From: Olleya sp. Hel_I_94
GTDB lineage: Bacteria; Bacteroidota; Bacteroidia; Flavobacteriales; Flavobacteriaceae
Assembly (NCBI RefSeq): GCF_007827365.1
Contig: NZ_VISI01000002.1
Span: forward strand, 253,001-317,000
Direction: 5' to 3'
DNA: 64,000 nucleotides
Positions 1 to 9,917 of this stretch are shown piece after piece. Under the pieces are notes generated by a model that was not told the DNA's origin, searched no databases, and saw only the letters and a program-made list of their open reading frames with translations. The translations under genes were made by a program, and so were the position numbers. Each line of letters starts with the position of its first letter. Within the stretch, counting starts at the first letter, position 1.

Positions 1-2
1 AT

Positions 3-887
3 AATTGTTTTGCACACATTCAGTTCAAACAAAAAGCAATGGATTCGGTAGCATTTTATCTTGATGCCTCTACTAAAATGCGTCAATCAATGAATAGCTA
101 TGATGTTAAGGAGTATTTTAAACTATATGCTGACTATTATGGACAATTGGGTAACGACGTTGCTAAAAATAACTATTTAGACTCTTTAAGTGTTTTTAAC
201 GACCAGTTATTACAAAAAGCATCTAACGCAAGTTTAGAATTAAATAATGCATTGGTTAACACTGATGAAGCATTGCTAGAGGTTACCAAAAAAAGAAATA
301 CAAACAGAATATGGATTGCAATACTTATTGGTGCTATAATTGTGTTTGGTACTTTTATAGCATTACGCTACAAGAAAATTAAACTTAAAATTATCGAGTT
401 TACTAAACGCAAAGACGAATATCAGTTTATGCAAACCAATCATGAAAAACTGAAAGTTAAAGTTAGAGGATTAGAGGATTATATTACTGAACTTAAAAGA
501 GAGTTGAGAACCATTTCTTCTATAGATAATTCTTCGGAACAAAAAGAAAAAACTAAAGCATTATATAAAAACATACATCATCAATCGTCAACATTTTTAG
601 CAAAAGAAGAAAATTATTTAGAGCTAATTAATGATGTTAATATCGAGTTTTTTACTCAAATAAAAGCGATGCATCCTAATTTAAATGATTCTGAAATCAT
701 CATCTGTTATTATTTGTTTTTAGGTTTTAAAAATAAAGAAATCGCAGCTTTTTTAAATACCTCTACTCGTGCTGTAGAAAGTAAACGCTATCGTATTTCC
801 AAAAAAATTGAGGAATTAGACAGCACACTTACGCTAATAGATTACTTAAATGACACGTTTAAGGATTCTAAAATTAGTGTACTTTAA
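3..887 (+). CDS. TPR/LuxR-type transcriptional regulator, 5' truncated by window edge
   Basis: The reading frame is open to the left edge of the window (residues NCFAHIQFKQKA precede the first ATG at 39), so this is the C-terminal part of a longer protein. In order: helical residues resembling the end of a TPR array, one membrane helix (about residues 91-109 counted from the ATG, IWIAILIGAIIVFGTFIAL), a coiled coil (about 112-175), and a C-terminal helix-turn-helix of LuxR/GerE type containing ISKKI and NTSTRAVESKRYR. This TPR-TM-coiled-coil-HTH layout is common in Bacteroidota and suggests a membrane-anchored transcription factor. It lies 124 bp upstream of a co-oriented secreted BNR protein and is a candidate, unproven, regulator of it. 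The signal it senses is unknown. Confidence 0.8.
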   Translation, partial: NCFAHIQFKQKAMDSVAFYLDASTKMRQSMNSYDVKEYFKLYADYYGQLGNDVAKNNYLDSLSVFNDQLLQKASNASLELNNALVNTDEALLEVTKKRNTNRIWIAILIGAIIVFGTFIALRYKKIKLKIIEFTKRKDEYQFMQTNHEKLKVKVRGLEDYITELKRELRTISSIDNSSEQKEKTKALYKNIHHQSSTFLAKEENYLELINDVNIEFFTQIKAMHPNLNDSEIIICYYLFLGFKNKEIAAFLNTSTRAVESKRYRISKKIEELDSTLTLIDYLNDTFKDSKISVL

Positions 888-923
888 CCTATTAAAACCT
901 TGATTTTTAGTATTTTTAAGATG

Positions 924-941
924 TGCGTAGTTAATGCGTAG
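924..941 (+). promoter_or_regulatory. Twin direct repeat TGCGTAG (11-bp period) upstream of BNR gene 1
   Basis: TGCGTAG occurs at 924-930 and 935-941, 88 bp before the ATG at 1012. A TATTTG sequence resembling a Bacteroidota -7 box lies at 975-980. The same pair with the same 11-bp period occurs at 4138-4155, 86 bp before the next BNR gene. One helical turn between half-sites suggests a dimeric activator bound to one DNA face; this is inference. Confidence 0.5.
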
Positions 942-1011
942 TTTATAATTTTATTAATGCAATTAGCCTTTAGTTATTTGTAGATATATAAATTATAACT
1001 CTAAATTACTA

Positions 1012-4000
1012 ATGAAAAAAATCTACCTAATTTTATTACTATTATCAACGGGATCATTGTTTTCGCAATCCAAAGAGTATAGTGAAATGATTAATAAAGG
1101 AACTTATACAGTCCAAGAAATCCAGATAGCAGCTCAAGCCCATTTTGAAAATAAAGGCAAAGGAAGAGGTACTGGTTACAAACAATATAAACGATGGGAA
1201 TATCAGGCTTTAAGATCCATTAAACAAAATGGAGTTTTAAGATCTAATAAATTTTATTATAATGAATTAGAGCGTTATAATAATTATATTAATCAAAAAG
1301 CAATTAACAGCAGAAGCGCATCTTCTGACAACGGAAACTGGGAGCAATTAGGACCATATTCTTGGAATGCAACTTCAGGTTGGAATCCTGGAACAGGTAG
1401 AATTACTTCTATAGCTTTTGAAACAGGTAACCAAAACCATATTATTGTAGGTGCCGAAACAGGAGGTGTTTGGAAAACAATAGATGGAGGAACCAACTGG
1501 ACGCCTTTATGTGATAATTTTTCTAACATGAAGGTTTATGCCTTAGCTATGCATCCATCAGACCCTTCAACTTATTTTTGGGGATCAGATAACGGAACAA
1601 TCTTTAAATCTACAGATGCTGGAGCAACCTGGAATTTAGTAGCTAGTACAATAGGCAGTGGAGAAGTAAACCGAATTTTGATTGATCCAACTACACCTTC
1701 AAAAATGTATTGTAGTATTGAGCATGGTGGGCTTTTTAAGTCTACTAACTCTGGCAGTTCGTGGTCATTAATTCATCCTGAAGCAGAATCTAGAGGTTAT
1801 GATTTTGAGTTTAAACCCTTTGATTCTAATACAATTTATGCTTCTGGAGTCTTTTTATTTAAATCTACAGATGGAGGTGTAACTTTTACTAAAGTTGAAG
1901 CACCAACAGGCGTAACTAATTATGACACTGAGCATGTAAATGGGACTTTAAATTGGAAATCCATAAATCAAGGTTCGCAACATTTTGGTGTCACGTTAAT
2001 TACGTCAAAAACAGGTTCTGGATTAGGATTATTTGAAAAAGGTACATCTGGAGCTACTGGTAATAAGACTAAATTAGTGATACCAGCTTTAAATTTAGGG
2101 ACAGCAACTAATCCAGTTTTAAAATTCTCATATGCGCAACCGGATTATTTTGGAGATGTTGATGCTTTAAAAGTGTATTACAAAACAACCTCAGCAAGTT
2201 CTTGGATTGAGTTAGCTAGTTATACAACCGCTCAAGAAGCATGGTCTGATATTACTTTAAGTTTACCAAATACTTCTGCCGATTATCATATTGCTTTTGA
2301 AGGAGCTGTTACAAACGCAGGAGGTGGAGGTGTTACATTAGATGACATTAAGGTCGAAACTTCCAATTTAGGAACGGTGTTTAATGATGGCTTTGAGTCT
2401 GCAACACCTAATGTGTTTAGTGTTGGAGCAAAAATGCTTGCAGTTACAAATGCTGATCCATCTGCTGTTTATATGGTAGAGGCAAGTGGGACGTCAGGAG
2501 CTTATTTTAAAGCATTATATAAATCTTCTAACAGCGGAAATACGTTTACTACATTAGAGCATTCTGGTAAAAATTATTTTGGCTATAATCTTGTGGCTAC
2601 AGATTTAAGTGATGCAACAAGTGGTCAAGCACCAAGAGATATGGATATTGCAGTAAGTCATACTAATGCTAACGAAGTGCATATTGCAGGTGTTAATACT
2701 TGGCGATCTTTAGATGGTGGTGTTACCTTTAATCCAACAACTAACTGGAATATTTCTGATACGGAATCAAATAATTTAGGTTATTCTCATGCAGATGTCG
2801 ATTTACTGACGTTTGTTGGAAGTACATTGTATACAACAACTGATGGAGGTGTGTTTAAAGCTACAAACAGTGCAGGACCAATAAGTACAACCTATTTTAC
2901 AGACATAACAGCAGGATTAGGGATTAGACAGTTTTACGCTTTTGGTATTAGCCAAACTAATCCTGTCGTAGTTACAGGAGGTGCTCAAGATAATGGAAGT
3001 GCTACATTAACTGCAACAGGTGTTTGGAGAGATTGGATTGGTGGGGATGGTATGGAAGGTTTTGTAGACAAAACTAACAGTCAAATTATTTATGGTACAG
3101 CTCAAGATGGAAGCTTAAATAAATCTATTGATGGTGGTCAAACATTAGCAGCAATCACTATTCCGGATAATAAAACAGGAAATTGGATTACACCTTTTGA
3201 GCAAGATCCAATTGCTGTAAACGTTATTTATGCTGGTTACGATCAAGTATATAAATCTTTAGATGGTGGCTCAAATTGGACCGCTATTTCTCAGGTTTTT
3301 GCTTCTAAATTAAACCATCTTAAAATTTCAGAGTCCACACCAAATACAATGTATGCTGCTTATTTAAATAAGCTTTATAAAACAACAACAGGATCAGGTA
3401 CTTGGACAGAAGTAACTAGTTACTCTGGAGACTATATCAATTCTATAGCTATACATCCAACTAATCCTAATAAAGTTGCAATAGCAACGGTAGGTACAGA
3501 AAAGGTATATGTTACAGACAATGGAGGTGCAACATGGACCTCTTACAAATATGATTTACCAGATTTTAGTGCTTTAGCATTAGTATGGGATAACAATGGT
3601 AACGACGGATTATATTTAGGTATGGATTATGGTGTGTATTACATTGATAATACAACAAGTAACTCATGGAAACCTTTTATTAATAATCTACCTAATGTAA
3701 AAATTAGCGAGTTAGAAATTAATTATGCAGACAATAAGTTATATACAGCTACCTATGGTCGTGGTGTTTGGCGCACGCCTAGATATGATATTACAACATT
3801 AGGAATATCAGAAAGCCCAACAGAAATATCTGGTATAAAAATGTATCCAAATCCAGCATCACAAACGTTTAATTTGGTATCTAATTCAAATGAAACAGTA
3901 GATGTTAGAGTATTTAATGCTTTAGGAAAATTAATGTTCTTTAAAAAGAATCTTAACCTAATCGAAAATTATAAAATTGATATTTCGCAGTATCAAACGG

Positions 4001-4065
4001 GATTTTATTTTGTTAGAATCAATAATCAAAACGGAATATTTACATATAAGTTGATAGTTAAATAA
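1012..4065 (+). CDS. Secreted BNR/sortilin-like repeat protein with T9SS type A sorting domain
   Basis: A 1017-residue exported protein. A signal peptide ends near residue 20 (SLFSQS). The body contains many BNR/Asp-box-like repeats, seen as recurring GGVWKTIDGGTNWT, IFKSTDAGATWN, LFKSTNSGSSW and VYKSLDGGSNWT, as in sortilin/sialidase-like beta-propellers. A segment at about residues 300-450 breaks the series and looks like a jelly-roll choice-of-anchor J domain (KFSYAQPDYFGDVDALKVYY, VTLDDIKVE). The C terminus (from about 942, IKMYPNPASQTFNL to YKLIVK) is a typical T9SS type A sorting domain, so the protein should be released or anchored at the cell surface. No peptidase or glycosidase active site could be assigned. 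A paralogue follows at 4224, and a terminator hairpin separates the two. Confidence 0.9.
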   Translation: MKKIYLILLLLSTGSLFSQSKEYSEMINKGTYTVQEIQIAAQAHFENKGKGRGTGYKQYKRWEYQALRSIKQNGVLRSNKFYYNELERYNNYINQKAINSRSASSDNGNWEQLGPYSWNATSGWNPGTGRITSIAFETGNQNHIIVGAETGGVWKTIDGGTNWTPLCDNFSNMKVYALAMHPSDPSTYFWGSDNGTIFKSTDAGATWNLVASTIGSGEVNRILIDPTTPSKMYCSIEHGGLFKSTNSGSSWSLIHPEAESRGYDFEFKPFDSNTIYASGVFLFKSTDGGVTFTKVEAPTGVTNYDTEHVNGTLNWKSINQGSQHFGVTLITSKTGSGLGLFEKGTSGATGNKTKLVIPALNLGTATNPVLKFSYAQPDYFGDVDALKVYYKTTSASSWIELASYTTAQEAWSDITLSLPNTSADYHIAFEGAVTNAGGGGVTLDDIKVETSNLGTVFNDGFESATPNVFSVGAKMLAVTNADPSAVYMVEASGTSGAYFKALYKSSNSGNTFTTLEHSGKNYFGYNLVATDLSDATSGQAPRDMDIAVSHTNANEVHIAGVNTWRSLDGGVTFNPTTNWNISDTESNNLGYSHADVDLLTFVGSTLYTTTDGGVFKATNSAGPISTTYFTDITAGLGIRQFYAFGISQTNPVVVTGGAQDNGSATLTATGVWRDWIGGDGMEGFVDKTNSQIIYGTAQDGSLNKSIDGGQTLAAITIPDNKTGNWITPFEQDPIAVNVIYAGYDQVYKSLDGGSNWTAISQVFASKLNHLKISESTPNTMYAAYLNKLYKTTTGSGTWTEVTSYSGDYINSIAIHPTNPNKVAIATVGTEKVYVTDNGGATWTSYKYDLPDFSALALVWDNNGNDGLYLGMDYGVYYIDNTTSNSWKPFINNLPNVKISELEINYADNKLYTATYGRGVWRTPRYDITTLGISESPTEISGIKMYPNPASQTFNLVSNSNETVDVRVFNALGKLMFFKKNLNLIENYKIDISQYQTGFYFVRINNQNGIFTYKLIVK

Positions 4066-4088
4066 TAGCAATAATTAACTATGTTAGG

Positions 4089-4123
4089 AATCCTCAAGAG
4101 CAGCTGCTTTTGGGGATTTTTTT
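4089..4123 (+). terminator. Rho-independent terminator after BNR gene 1
   Basis: AATCCTCAAGAGC and GCTTTTGGGGATT form a long stem (with G-T pairs) around AGCT, followed by a T run. It lies 24 bp after the stop codon. Confidence 0.75.
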
Positions 4124-4137
4124 GTTTAAAATAGAAC

Positions 4138-4155
4138 TGCGTAGTTATTGCGTAG
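4138..4155 (+). promoter_or_regulatory. Twin direct repeat TGCGTAG (11-bp period) upstream of BNR gene 2
   Basis: TGCGTAG occurs at 4138-4144 and 4149-4155, 86 bp before the ATG at 4224. A TATTTG sequence lies at 4190-4195, 41 bp after the second half-site (40 bp in the upstream copy). A further TTAACGCAACTA sequence follows at 4162, comparable to TTAATGCAATTA at 954. The matched arrangement before two paralogous genes suggests shared control. Confidence 0.5.
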
Positions 4156-4223
4156 TCTTTCTTAACGCAACTATGTAAAGGATATAGCATATTTGTGTTG
4201 TTCTAACCATTAAATAGAAAAAC

Positions 4224-6797
4224 ATGAAAAAAACAATTACGTTTTTATTATTGGTCTTCACGATTGTATCCTATGCTCAATCTATAGACTATAAATCGAC
4301 ACCTTATATAAAAGGGAGTAATTATTATCAAATTATTAAACAAGTCCGAGAGGAATTAGGAGCATTTAATAAAAATGCATCTAAAACTGAAATTAAAAAG
4401 CATAAACAATTTGAACGTTGGGCTTATTTTTGGAAAGATAGAGTAGATATTAACGGTAATTTCCCTAACGCTTTCTCAGGGTATTATAATGCAGGTATTA
4501 TTGATGCCAATGGAAAAGTAGAAAACAACACTATTGTATTTAATCAAAGTAGCAGATCTTTAAATACTGGTCAAACCTGGACTAATATTGGACCACAACA
4601 AGTCCCAGATGCTAATGGTTATCCTAATTATCCGCAGCTTGGAAGGTTAACTAATTTTTTAAGATATAAACACGCTACAGATCCAAATCAAAACGTATTA
4701 TTTGTAAGTGCTCCAGTTGGTGGTGTTTGGAAATCTACAGATAATGGTACATCATGGACGCCTAAATTAGATCATTTAGCAGGTATTGGTGTTACTGATA
4801 TTAAAAGTAGTGCTACAGATATTAATAATCCTGGAACTATATACATATCTACAGGAGATTATGACGCTAAGCATATTAAATCAATAGGGATTTATAAATC
4901 AACTGATTTTGGCGAAACCTATCTGCCAACAAATTTGACATTTAGTTTAGACCAACAAGAGTCAACCTCTAATTTAATAGTTATTGATGCAAATACAGTA
5001 ATTGTTGGAACTAATAAACACATTAAAAAAACAACAGATGGAGGTATCACTTGGACCAATGTTTATACTCATAATTATGACGATGCTGTAATAGGTAAGT
5101 TTCATAGAAATGGTAATAATATTATGTGTTCGGATAGTTGGGGTGGATTGTTTTTCTCTTCAAATAATGGAAGTACATGGAGTGTTTTAATACCAGAAGG
5201 TAACAATAGTCAACGTCATGCTATTACATCAGATCAATTAGGCGTGTTTTATGTACAAAGCGAAAATGGACAGATTTCTACATATAATACCACTTTAGCG
5301 TCACCAGTTTTAACTACCATTGGTGTGCCAGCAGTAGGATATAATACCCAAGGTTCTTATAACCAATGTTTAACTGTAAAAGATGGATTGATTATTAGTG
5401 GAGTAGTGGATGGAATAAATTCTGATGACTTAGGTAATACTTGGTATGTAACTTTAAACAATTCATGGTCTGATAATAGTTCTGCAGGTTCTTATGGACA
5501 TGCAGATATACATGAAATCGGACCTTTAGATGATGGCTATTCTTTTTGGAATGTAAACGATGGTGGTTTAAATTTTGTAACCTATAGCAATATTGCAGAT
5601 GAAAAACCTACGGTAGAATATAAGTCAAACGGAGTAATAGTAACGCAGCTTTATTCAGTAGCAATAACACCACAAACCACAACAGATAACATGATTATGG
5701 GAAACCAAGATAATGATGGTTACAGTTTAGAGTTAGTTGGAGGTGTACCAACATGGGTAACAGCAGGAGCAGGAGATGGTACTTGTACAGCAGTAGATTA
5801 TACAAATCCTCAAATTAGATATTTAGGGTCACAAAATGGTGGGTTAACAAGAGCAAATAATGGCTTTTTAGGCGATGTTTGGGGAACAAGTTTAACAACA
5901 CCAACTGCAGGAGCTCCTTTTGTTTGGACGCTAAAAATGCACTCCACAAATTCTTCAATATTATATGGTGGTTTTGCAGATGTTTATAAATCGGCTAATA
6001 AAGGAGACACTTGGACTAACTTAAACTCTGGAGCAGGAGCTATAGAGTATATCGAAACTTTTGGAAATAATTTAATTGTTATTGGCGAAACTTCTGCTAG
6101 AAAATCTATTAATGATGGAAGTACATGGACGACAATTAATCAACCTGAAGCTAGTGCTAAGATGAATTCTGTTTCATTAAATCAAAACAATACTAATATT
6201 TTATATGCAACAGTAAATGGTTATGTAGACGGATCAAAGGTTTTTAAATCTATCGATGGTGGATCAACTTGGACTAATATTTCAGCAGGATTACCAAACA
6301 TAGTTGCAAAGCAAGTGGTTTTAAAACAAAATCAAGGTCAAGAGATTTTATTTTTAGGAACCGAAATTGGCGTGTATTTTAAAACAGGAACGGAAGATTG
6401 GGCTAAGTTAGGCGAAGGGTTGCCAAATGTGGTTATTAATGATTTAGAAATTAACTACACACAAGATAAATTGGTAGTTGGAACATATGGAAGAGGACTT
6501 TGGGAAATTAGTATTTTTAATGAAACCTTAGGTGTAGAAGAAGTACAATTATCTAATGAAGCTGCACCTGTAGTGTATCCAAATCCAGTAAATGCAGGAC
6601 TTTTAAATATTAAATTAAACACTACCAATAGTAATTATGAGTACCAAATGTACAATGTGATTGGAGGTTTAGTCAAAAAAGGAAGCTTAACAACAGGATT
6701 AAATACTTTAGATGTTAGCACAATAGCGTCAGGGATTTATGTAGTAAGAATGACCGATGGTACAATAGTATCTTCTCAAAAAGTGATTATAGAATAA
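4224..6797 (+). CDS. Secreted BNR/sortilin-like repeat protein with T9SS type A sorting domain
   Basis: An 857-residue paralogue of the preceding gene. The signal peptide ends at about residue 19 (VSYAQS). BNR-like motifs recur (GGVWKSTDNGTSWTP, IKKTTDGGITWT, VFKSIDGGSTWTN). The propeller ends with the sequence VINDLEINYTQDKLVVGTYG, closely matching VKISELEINYADNKLYTATYG in the first protein. The C-terminal 75 or so residues (VVYPNPVNAGLLNIKLN to SSQKVIIE) form a T9SS sorting domain. It lacks the inserted jelly-roll domain of its neighbour. The likely role is as a surface or secreted binding protein, or a catalytically unassigned propeller; the substrate is unknown. A bidirectional terminator closes the gene. 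Confidence 0.9.
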   Translation: MKKTITFLLLVFTIVSYAQSIDYKSTPYIKGSNYYQIIKQVREELGAFNKNASKTEIKKHKQFERWAYFWKDRVDINGNFPNAFSGYYNAGIIDANGKVENNTIVFNQSSRSLNTGQTWTNIGPQQVPDANGYPNYPQLGRLTNFLRYKHATDPNQNVLFVSAPVGGVWKSTDNGTSWTPKLDHLAGIGVTDIKSSATDINNPGTIYISTGDYDAKHIKSIGIYKSTDFGETYLPTNLTFSLDQQESTSNLIVIDANTVIVGTNKHIKKTTDGGITWTNVYTHNYDDAVIGKFHRNGNNIMCSDSWGGLFFSSNNGSTWSVLIPEGNNSQRHAITSDQLGVFYVQSENGQISTYNTTLASPVLTTIGVPAVGYNTQGSYNQCLTVKDGLIISGVVDGINSDDLGNTWYVTLNNSWSDNSSAGSYGHADIHEIGPLDDGYSFWNVNDGGLNFVTYSNIADEKPTVEYKSNGVIVTQLYSVAITPQTTTDNMIMGNQDNDGYSLELVGGVPTWVTAGAGDGTCTAVDYTNPQIRYLGSQNGGLTRANNGFLGDVWGTSLTTPTAGAPFVWTLKMHSTNSSILYGGFADVYKSANKGDTWTNLNSGAGAIEYIETFGNNLIVIGETSARKSINDGSTWTTINQPEASAKMNSVSLNQNNTNILYATVNGYVDGSKVFKSIDGGSTWTNISAGLPNIVAKQVVLKQNQGQEILFLGTEIGVYFKTGTEDWAKLGEGLPNVVINDLEINYTQDKLVVGTYGRGLWEISIFNETLGVEEVQLSNEAAPVVYPNPVNAGLLNIKLNTTNSNYEYQMYNVIGGLVKKGSLTTGLNTLDVSTIASGIYVVRMTDGTIVSSQKVIIE

Positions 6798-6833
6798 ATA
6801 ATAGCTAGTAATCTCTAATTTTTTAGGGAAACT

Positions 6834-6863
6834 AAAAAGAGCCTCAATTGAGGCTCTTTTTTT
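6834..6863. terminator. Bidirectional terminator
   Basis: A perfect stem GAGCCTCAA/TTGAGGCTC flanked by A and T runs lies between convergent genes. It can end both the BNR transcript (plus) and the carboxylase operon (minus). Confidence 0.85.
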
Positions 6864-6880
6864 ATATAAAATAGTCGTTT

Positions 6881-8422
6881 TTATAAAGGAATATTACCAT
6901 GTTTTCTATTTGGTAATACTTCTTCTTTATGTTCTAACATTTTAAACGCTTTTATTAATTTACGTCTTGTGTTTTCAGGAAGAATAACTTCATCTATAAA
7001 ACCACGTTCTGCAGCTTTATAAGGGTTAGCAAACAGTTCAGCATATTCTGCTTCTTTTTCTAAAAGTTTTTCTTCAGGATTGTCTGATTCTTTTATTTCT
7101 TTTCTAAAAATAATTTCGCTGGCACCTTTCGCTCCCATAACTGCAATCTCAGCACTAGGCCAAGCGTAATTTAGGTCTGCTCCAATGTGTTTAGAGTTCA
7201 TGACATCATAAGCACCACCATAAGCTTTTCTTGTAATTACAGTTACTTTAGGCACTGTAGCTTCGCTTAAAGCGTATAATAGTTTTGCACCATGTACTAT
7301 AATTCCGTTCCATTCTTGATCTGTTCCTGGTAAAAATCCTGGAACATCCACTAAAACTAATAACGGAATATTAAACGCATCACAAAAACGTGTAAAACGT
7401 GCTGCTTTACGCGAACTATTTACATCTAAAACACCTGCTAAAAATAATGGTTGGTTGGCAACAATACCAACGCTTTTTCCGCCAATTCTTGCAAAACCAA
7501 CAATAATATTTTCAGCAAAATCTTTATGGATTTCAAAAAAGCTATCTTCATCAATTATACCTTTTATAACATTATGCATGTCATATGGTTTATTGGCATT
7601 AGTAGGAATAATTGTTTTTAGTTCTTCTGTAATTTCCTCACCTAATTCAAACGGTAAATCTTTTGGTTTTTCTAAGTTACTTTGTGGTAAATAACTAAGT
7701 AAACGTTTAACATCTTCAAGACATTCGATATCATTTGATGATGTGACGTGGGCTACACCAGATTTAGTTGAGTGCGTACTTGCACCACCAAGTTCCTCAC
7801 TAGTTACCTCCTCGTTTGTTACTGTTTTAACGACGTTTGGACCAGTTACAAACATGTAACTGGTGTCTTCTACCATCATAGTAAAATCCGTCATTGCAGG
7901 ACTGTAAACAGCACCTCCAGCACATGGTCCCATAATTGCAGATAGTTGTGGAATGACACCAGATGCTTTTACATTTCTATGAAAAATATCGGCATATCCA
8001 CCTAAGGATTTTACACCTTCTTGGATACGTGCACCACCAGAATCGTTAAGACCAATAAAAGGCGCACCAACTTTGAGTGCTAAGTCCATTATTTTACAAA
8101 TTTTTTCGGCATGTGTTTCAGACAAAGCACCTCCAAATACTGTAAAATCTTGTGCAAAAACATACACTAATCTTCCGTTTATTGTTCCGTAACCTGTAAT
8201 AACACCATCACCATAAAATTTTTGGTTTTGCATTCCAAAATCAACAGTTCTATGGGTTACTAATGCACCAATTTCTTCAAACGAACCTTCGTCCATTAAA
8301 TAAGTAACGCGTTCTCGGGCTGTTAATTTTTTCTTCTGGTGTTGTTTATCTATTCTTGCTTGACCACCTCCTAATTTGGATAGCTCAATTTTTTCGTTTA
8401 GGGTTTTTATTTTAGATTCCAT
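6881..8422 (-). CDS. Acyl-CoA (probably propionyl-CoA) carboxylase, carboxyltransferase beta subunit
   Basis: The 513 residues match the usual length of PccB-type carboxyltransferases. Two crotonase-fold halves are visible. The first carries [11 protein letters not shown] (126-136), which lines the acyl-CoA pocket, and [16 protein letters not shown] (165-180). The second carries [18 protein letters not shown] and [15 protein letters not shown]. The enzyme transfers CO2 from carboxybiotin to an acyl-CoA in the cytoplasm. It is the last gene of a minus-strand operon with a biotin carboxyl carrier and a biotin carboxylase, 51 bp downstream of the latter. Family knowledge favours propionyl-CoA as substrate, feeding methylmalonyl-CoA and succinyl-CoA. 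The sequence seen here cannot exclude acetyl-CoA or another short acyl-CoA. Confidence 0.92.
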   Translation of the reverse strand: MESKIKTLNEKIELSKLGGGQARIDKQHQKKKLTARERVTYLMDEGSFEEIGALVTHRTVDFGMQNQKFYGDGVITGYGTINGRLVYVFAQDFTVFGGALSETHAEKICKIMDLALKVGAPFIGLNDSGGARIQEGVKSLGGYADIFHRNVKASGVIPQLSAIMGPCAGGAVYSPAMTDFTMMVEDTSYMFVTGPNVVKTVTNEEVTSEELGGASTHSTKSGVAHVTSSNDIECLEDVKRLLSYLPQSNLEKPKDLPFELGEEITEELKTIIPTNANKPYDMHNVIKGIIDEDSFFEIHKDFAENIIVGFARIGGKSVGIVANQPLFLAGVLDVNSSRKAARFTRFCDAFNIPLLVLVDVPGFLPGTDQEWNGIIVHGAKLLYALSEATVPKVTVITRKAYGGAYDVMNSKHIGADLNYAWPSAEIAVMGAKGASEIIFRKEIKESDNPEEKLLEKEAEYAELFANPYKAAERGFIDEVILPENTRRKLIKAFKMLEHKEEVLPNRKHGNIPL

Positions 8423-8473
8423 ATCTCTATTTTAATCACGTATGGTCGTAAATGCTATACGTTATGTAATTAT

Positions 8474-9916
8474 CTAATTAGTTGGTAGTCTTAATTGCTT
8501 TTGATCCTCTAAATACTGTTTTACAGCAAAAAGAGCAGCTAATTTAGCTTCGTGTTCTGCATCTTGTTTTAAAGCTTCTGGAGAATAGTACTTTTTAACA
8601 AAATGTGTATCAAAATCACCCGATTTAAAAGCATCGTGATTAAACACAAACGTACCAAATGGCAACGTCGTTTCAATACCTTTAACATCGTAATCCGCTA
8701 TCGCTTGACGCATTAATTGCATGGCTTCTTCACGTGTTTTACCGTAAGTAATTAACTTGGCTAACATTGGGTCGTAATAGATAGGAATATCCATACCTTG
8801 TTCAAAACCATTATCAACTCTAATCCCTTTTCCTTCCGGAAGTTTATACACGTCTAAATGTCCAACGCTAGGTAAAAAATCGTTTAAAGGATCTTCAGCA
8901 TAAATACGTAATTCTAAAGCGTGACCATTAATTTTTAAATCAGATTGTTGTATGTCTAAAGCTTCGCCACGAGCCACTTTTATTTGTAATTCTACTAAAT
9001 CAACACCTGCTATAATTTCTGAAACAGGATGTTCTACTTGTAGTCTGGTATTCATTTCAAGGAAATAGAAATTCTTGTTTTCATCTAATAAAAACTCGAC
9101 CGTTCCAGCACCAACATAATCGCACGCTTTTGCTACTTTTATAGCAGCTTGTCCCATTTCTTCTCTTAATTCTGGAGTTAAAACTACACTTGGTGCTTCT
9201 TCAACTACTTTTTGGTGACGACGTTGTATACTACATTCGCGCTCAAAAAGATGAATAACATTACCATGCGTATCTGCCATGACTTGAATTTCGATATGAC
9301 GAGGAGATCCCACATATTTTTCAATAAAAACAGAACCATCACCAAAAGCATTAACAGCTTCACTGATAGCGCGATTCATTTGAGATTCAAATTCGTCTTC
9401 TTTTTCCACAACACGCATTCCTTTTCCACCACCTCCAACTGACGCTTTTATTAGAATAGGAAAACCAATCGTTTTGGCTATTTTTTTAGCTTCAGGAATG
9501 TCTGTAATCGCTTGATCCGTTCCAGGCACCATTGGTATATCGTAACCTTTAACAGCGTCTTTAGCTGCAAGTTTACTACCCATGACTCTAATGGCATGCG
9601 ATTTTGGGCCAATAAAAGTGATATTATTTTTTTCGCAAAGCTCTGCAAAATCTGCGTTTTCACTTAAAAAACCATAACCAGGATGTATACCGTCAACATT
9701 TAAGCTTTTGGCCACTTCTATAATTTTATCGCCTAATAAATACGATTGATTAGATGGTGCTTCTCCGATTAAAACAGCCTCGTCAGCAAATTTCACGTGA
9801 GGCGCATTACGATCTGCAGTAGAGTAGACTGCTACCGTTTTGATTCCCATTTTCTGGGCTGTACTCATGACTCTTATTGCGATTTCGCCACGATTGGCGA
9901 CTAGTATTTTTTTCAT
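8474..9916 (-). CDS. Biotin carboxylase subunit of acyl-CoA carboxylase
   Basis: An ATP-grasp biotin carboxylase that carboxylates the biotin of its carrier protein with ATP and bicarbonate. Visible landmarks are the N-terminal MKKILVANRGEIAIRVM, the glycine-rich ATP loop SVGGGGKGMRVV, ECSIQRRHQKVVEEAPS, and FLEMNTRLQVEHPVSE carrying the metal and catalytic residues. The start is placed at the ATG ending at 9916 (480 residues). An in-frame TTG five codons upstream would overlap the preceding gene and adds MNLNN, which is not part of the family N terminus. The ATG begins 1 bp after the stop of the carrier gene, so translation is probably coupled. Length is slightly above the usual 450 because of a short C-terminal tail. 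Confidence 0.93.
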   Translation of the reverse strand: MKKILVANRGEIAIRVMSTAQKMGIKTVAVYSTADRNAPHVKFADEAVLIGEAPSNQSYLLGDKIIEVAKSLNVDGIHPGYGFLSENADFAELCEKNNITFIGPKSHAIRVMGSKLAAKDAVKGYDIPMVPGTDQAITDIPEAKKIAKTIGFPILIKASVGGGGKGMRVVEKEDEFESQMNRAISEAVNAFGDGSVFIEKYVGSPRHIEIQVMADTHGNVIHLFERECSIQRRHQKVVEEAPSVVLTPELREEMGQAAIKVAKACDYVGAGTVEFLLDENKNFYFLEMNTRLQVEHPVSEIIAGVDLVELQIKVARGEALDIQQSDLKINGHALELRIYAEDPLNDFLPSVGHLDVYKLPEGKGIRVDNGFEQGMDIPIYYDPMLAKLITYGKTREEAMQLMRQAIADYDVKGIETTLPFGTFVFNHDAFKSGDFDTHFVKKYYSPEALKQDAEHEAKLAALFAVKQYLEDQKQLRLPTN

Positions 9917-9917
9917 G

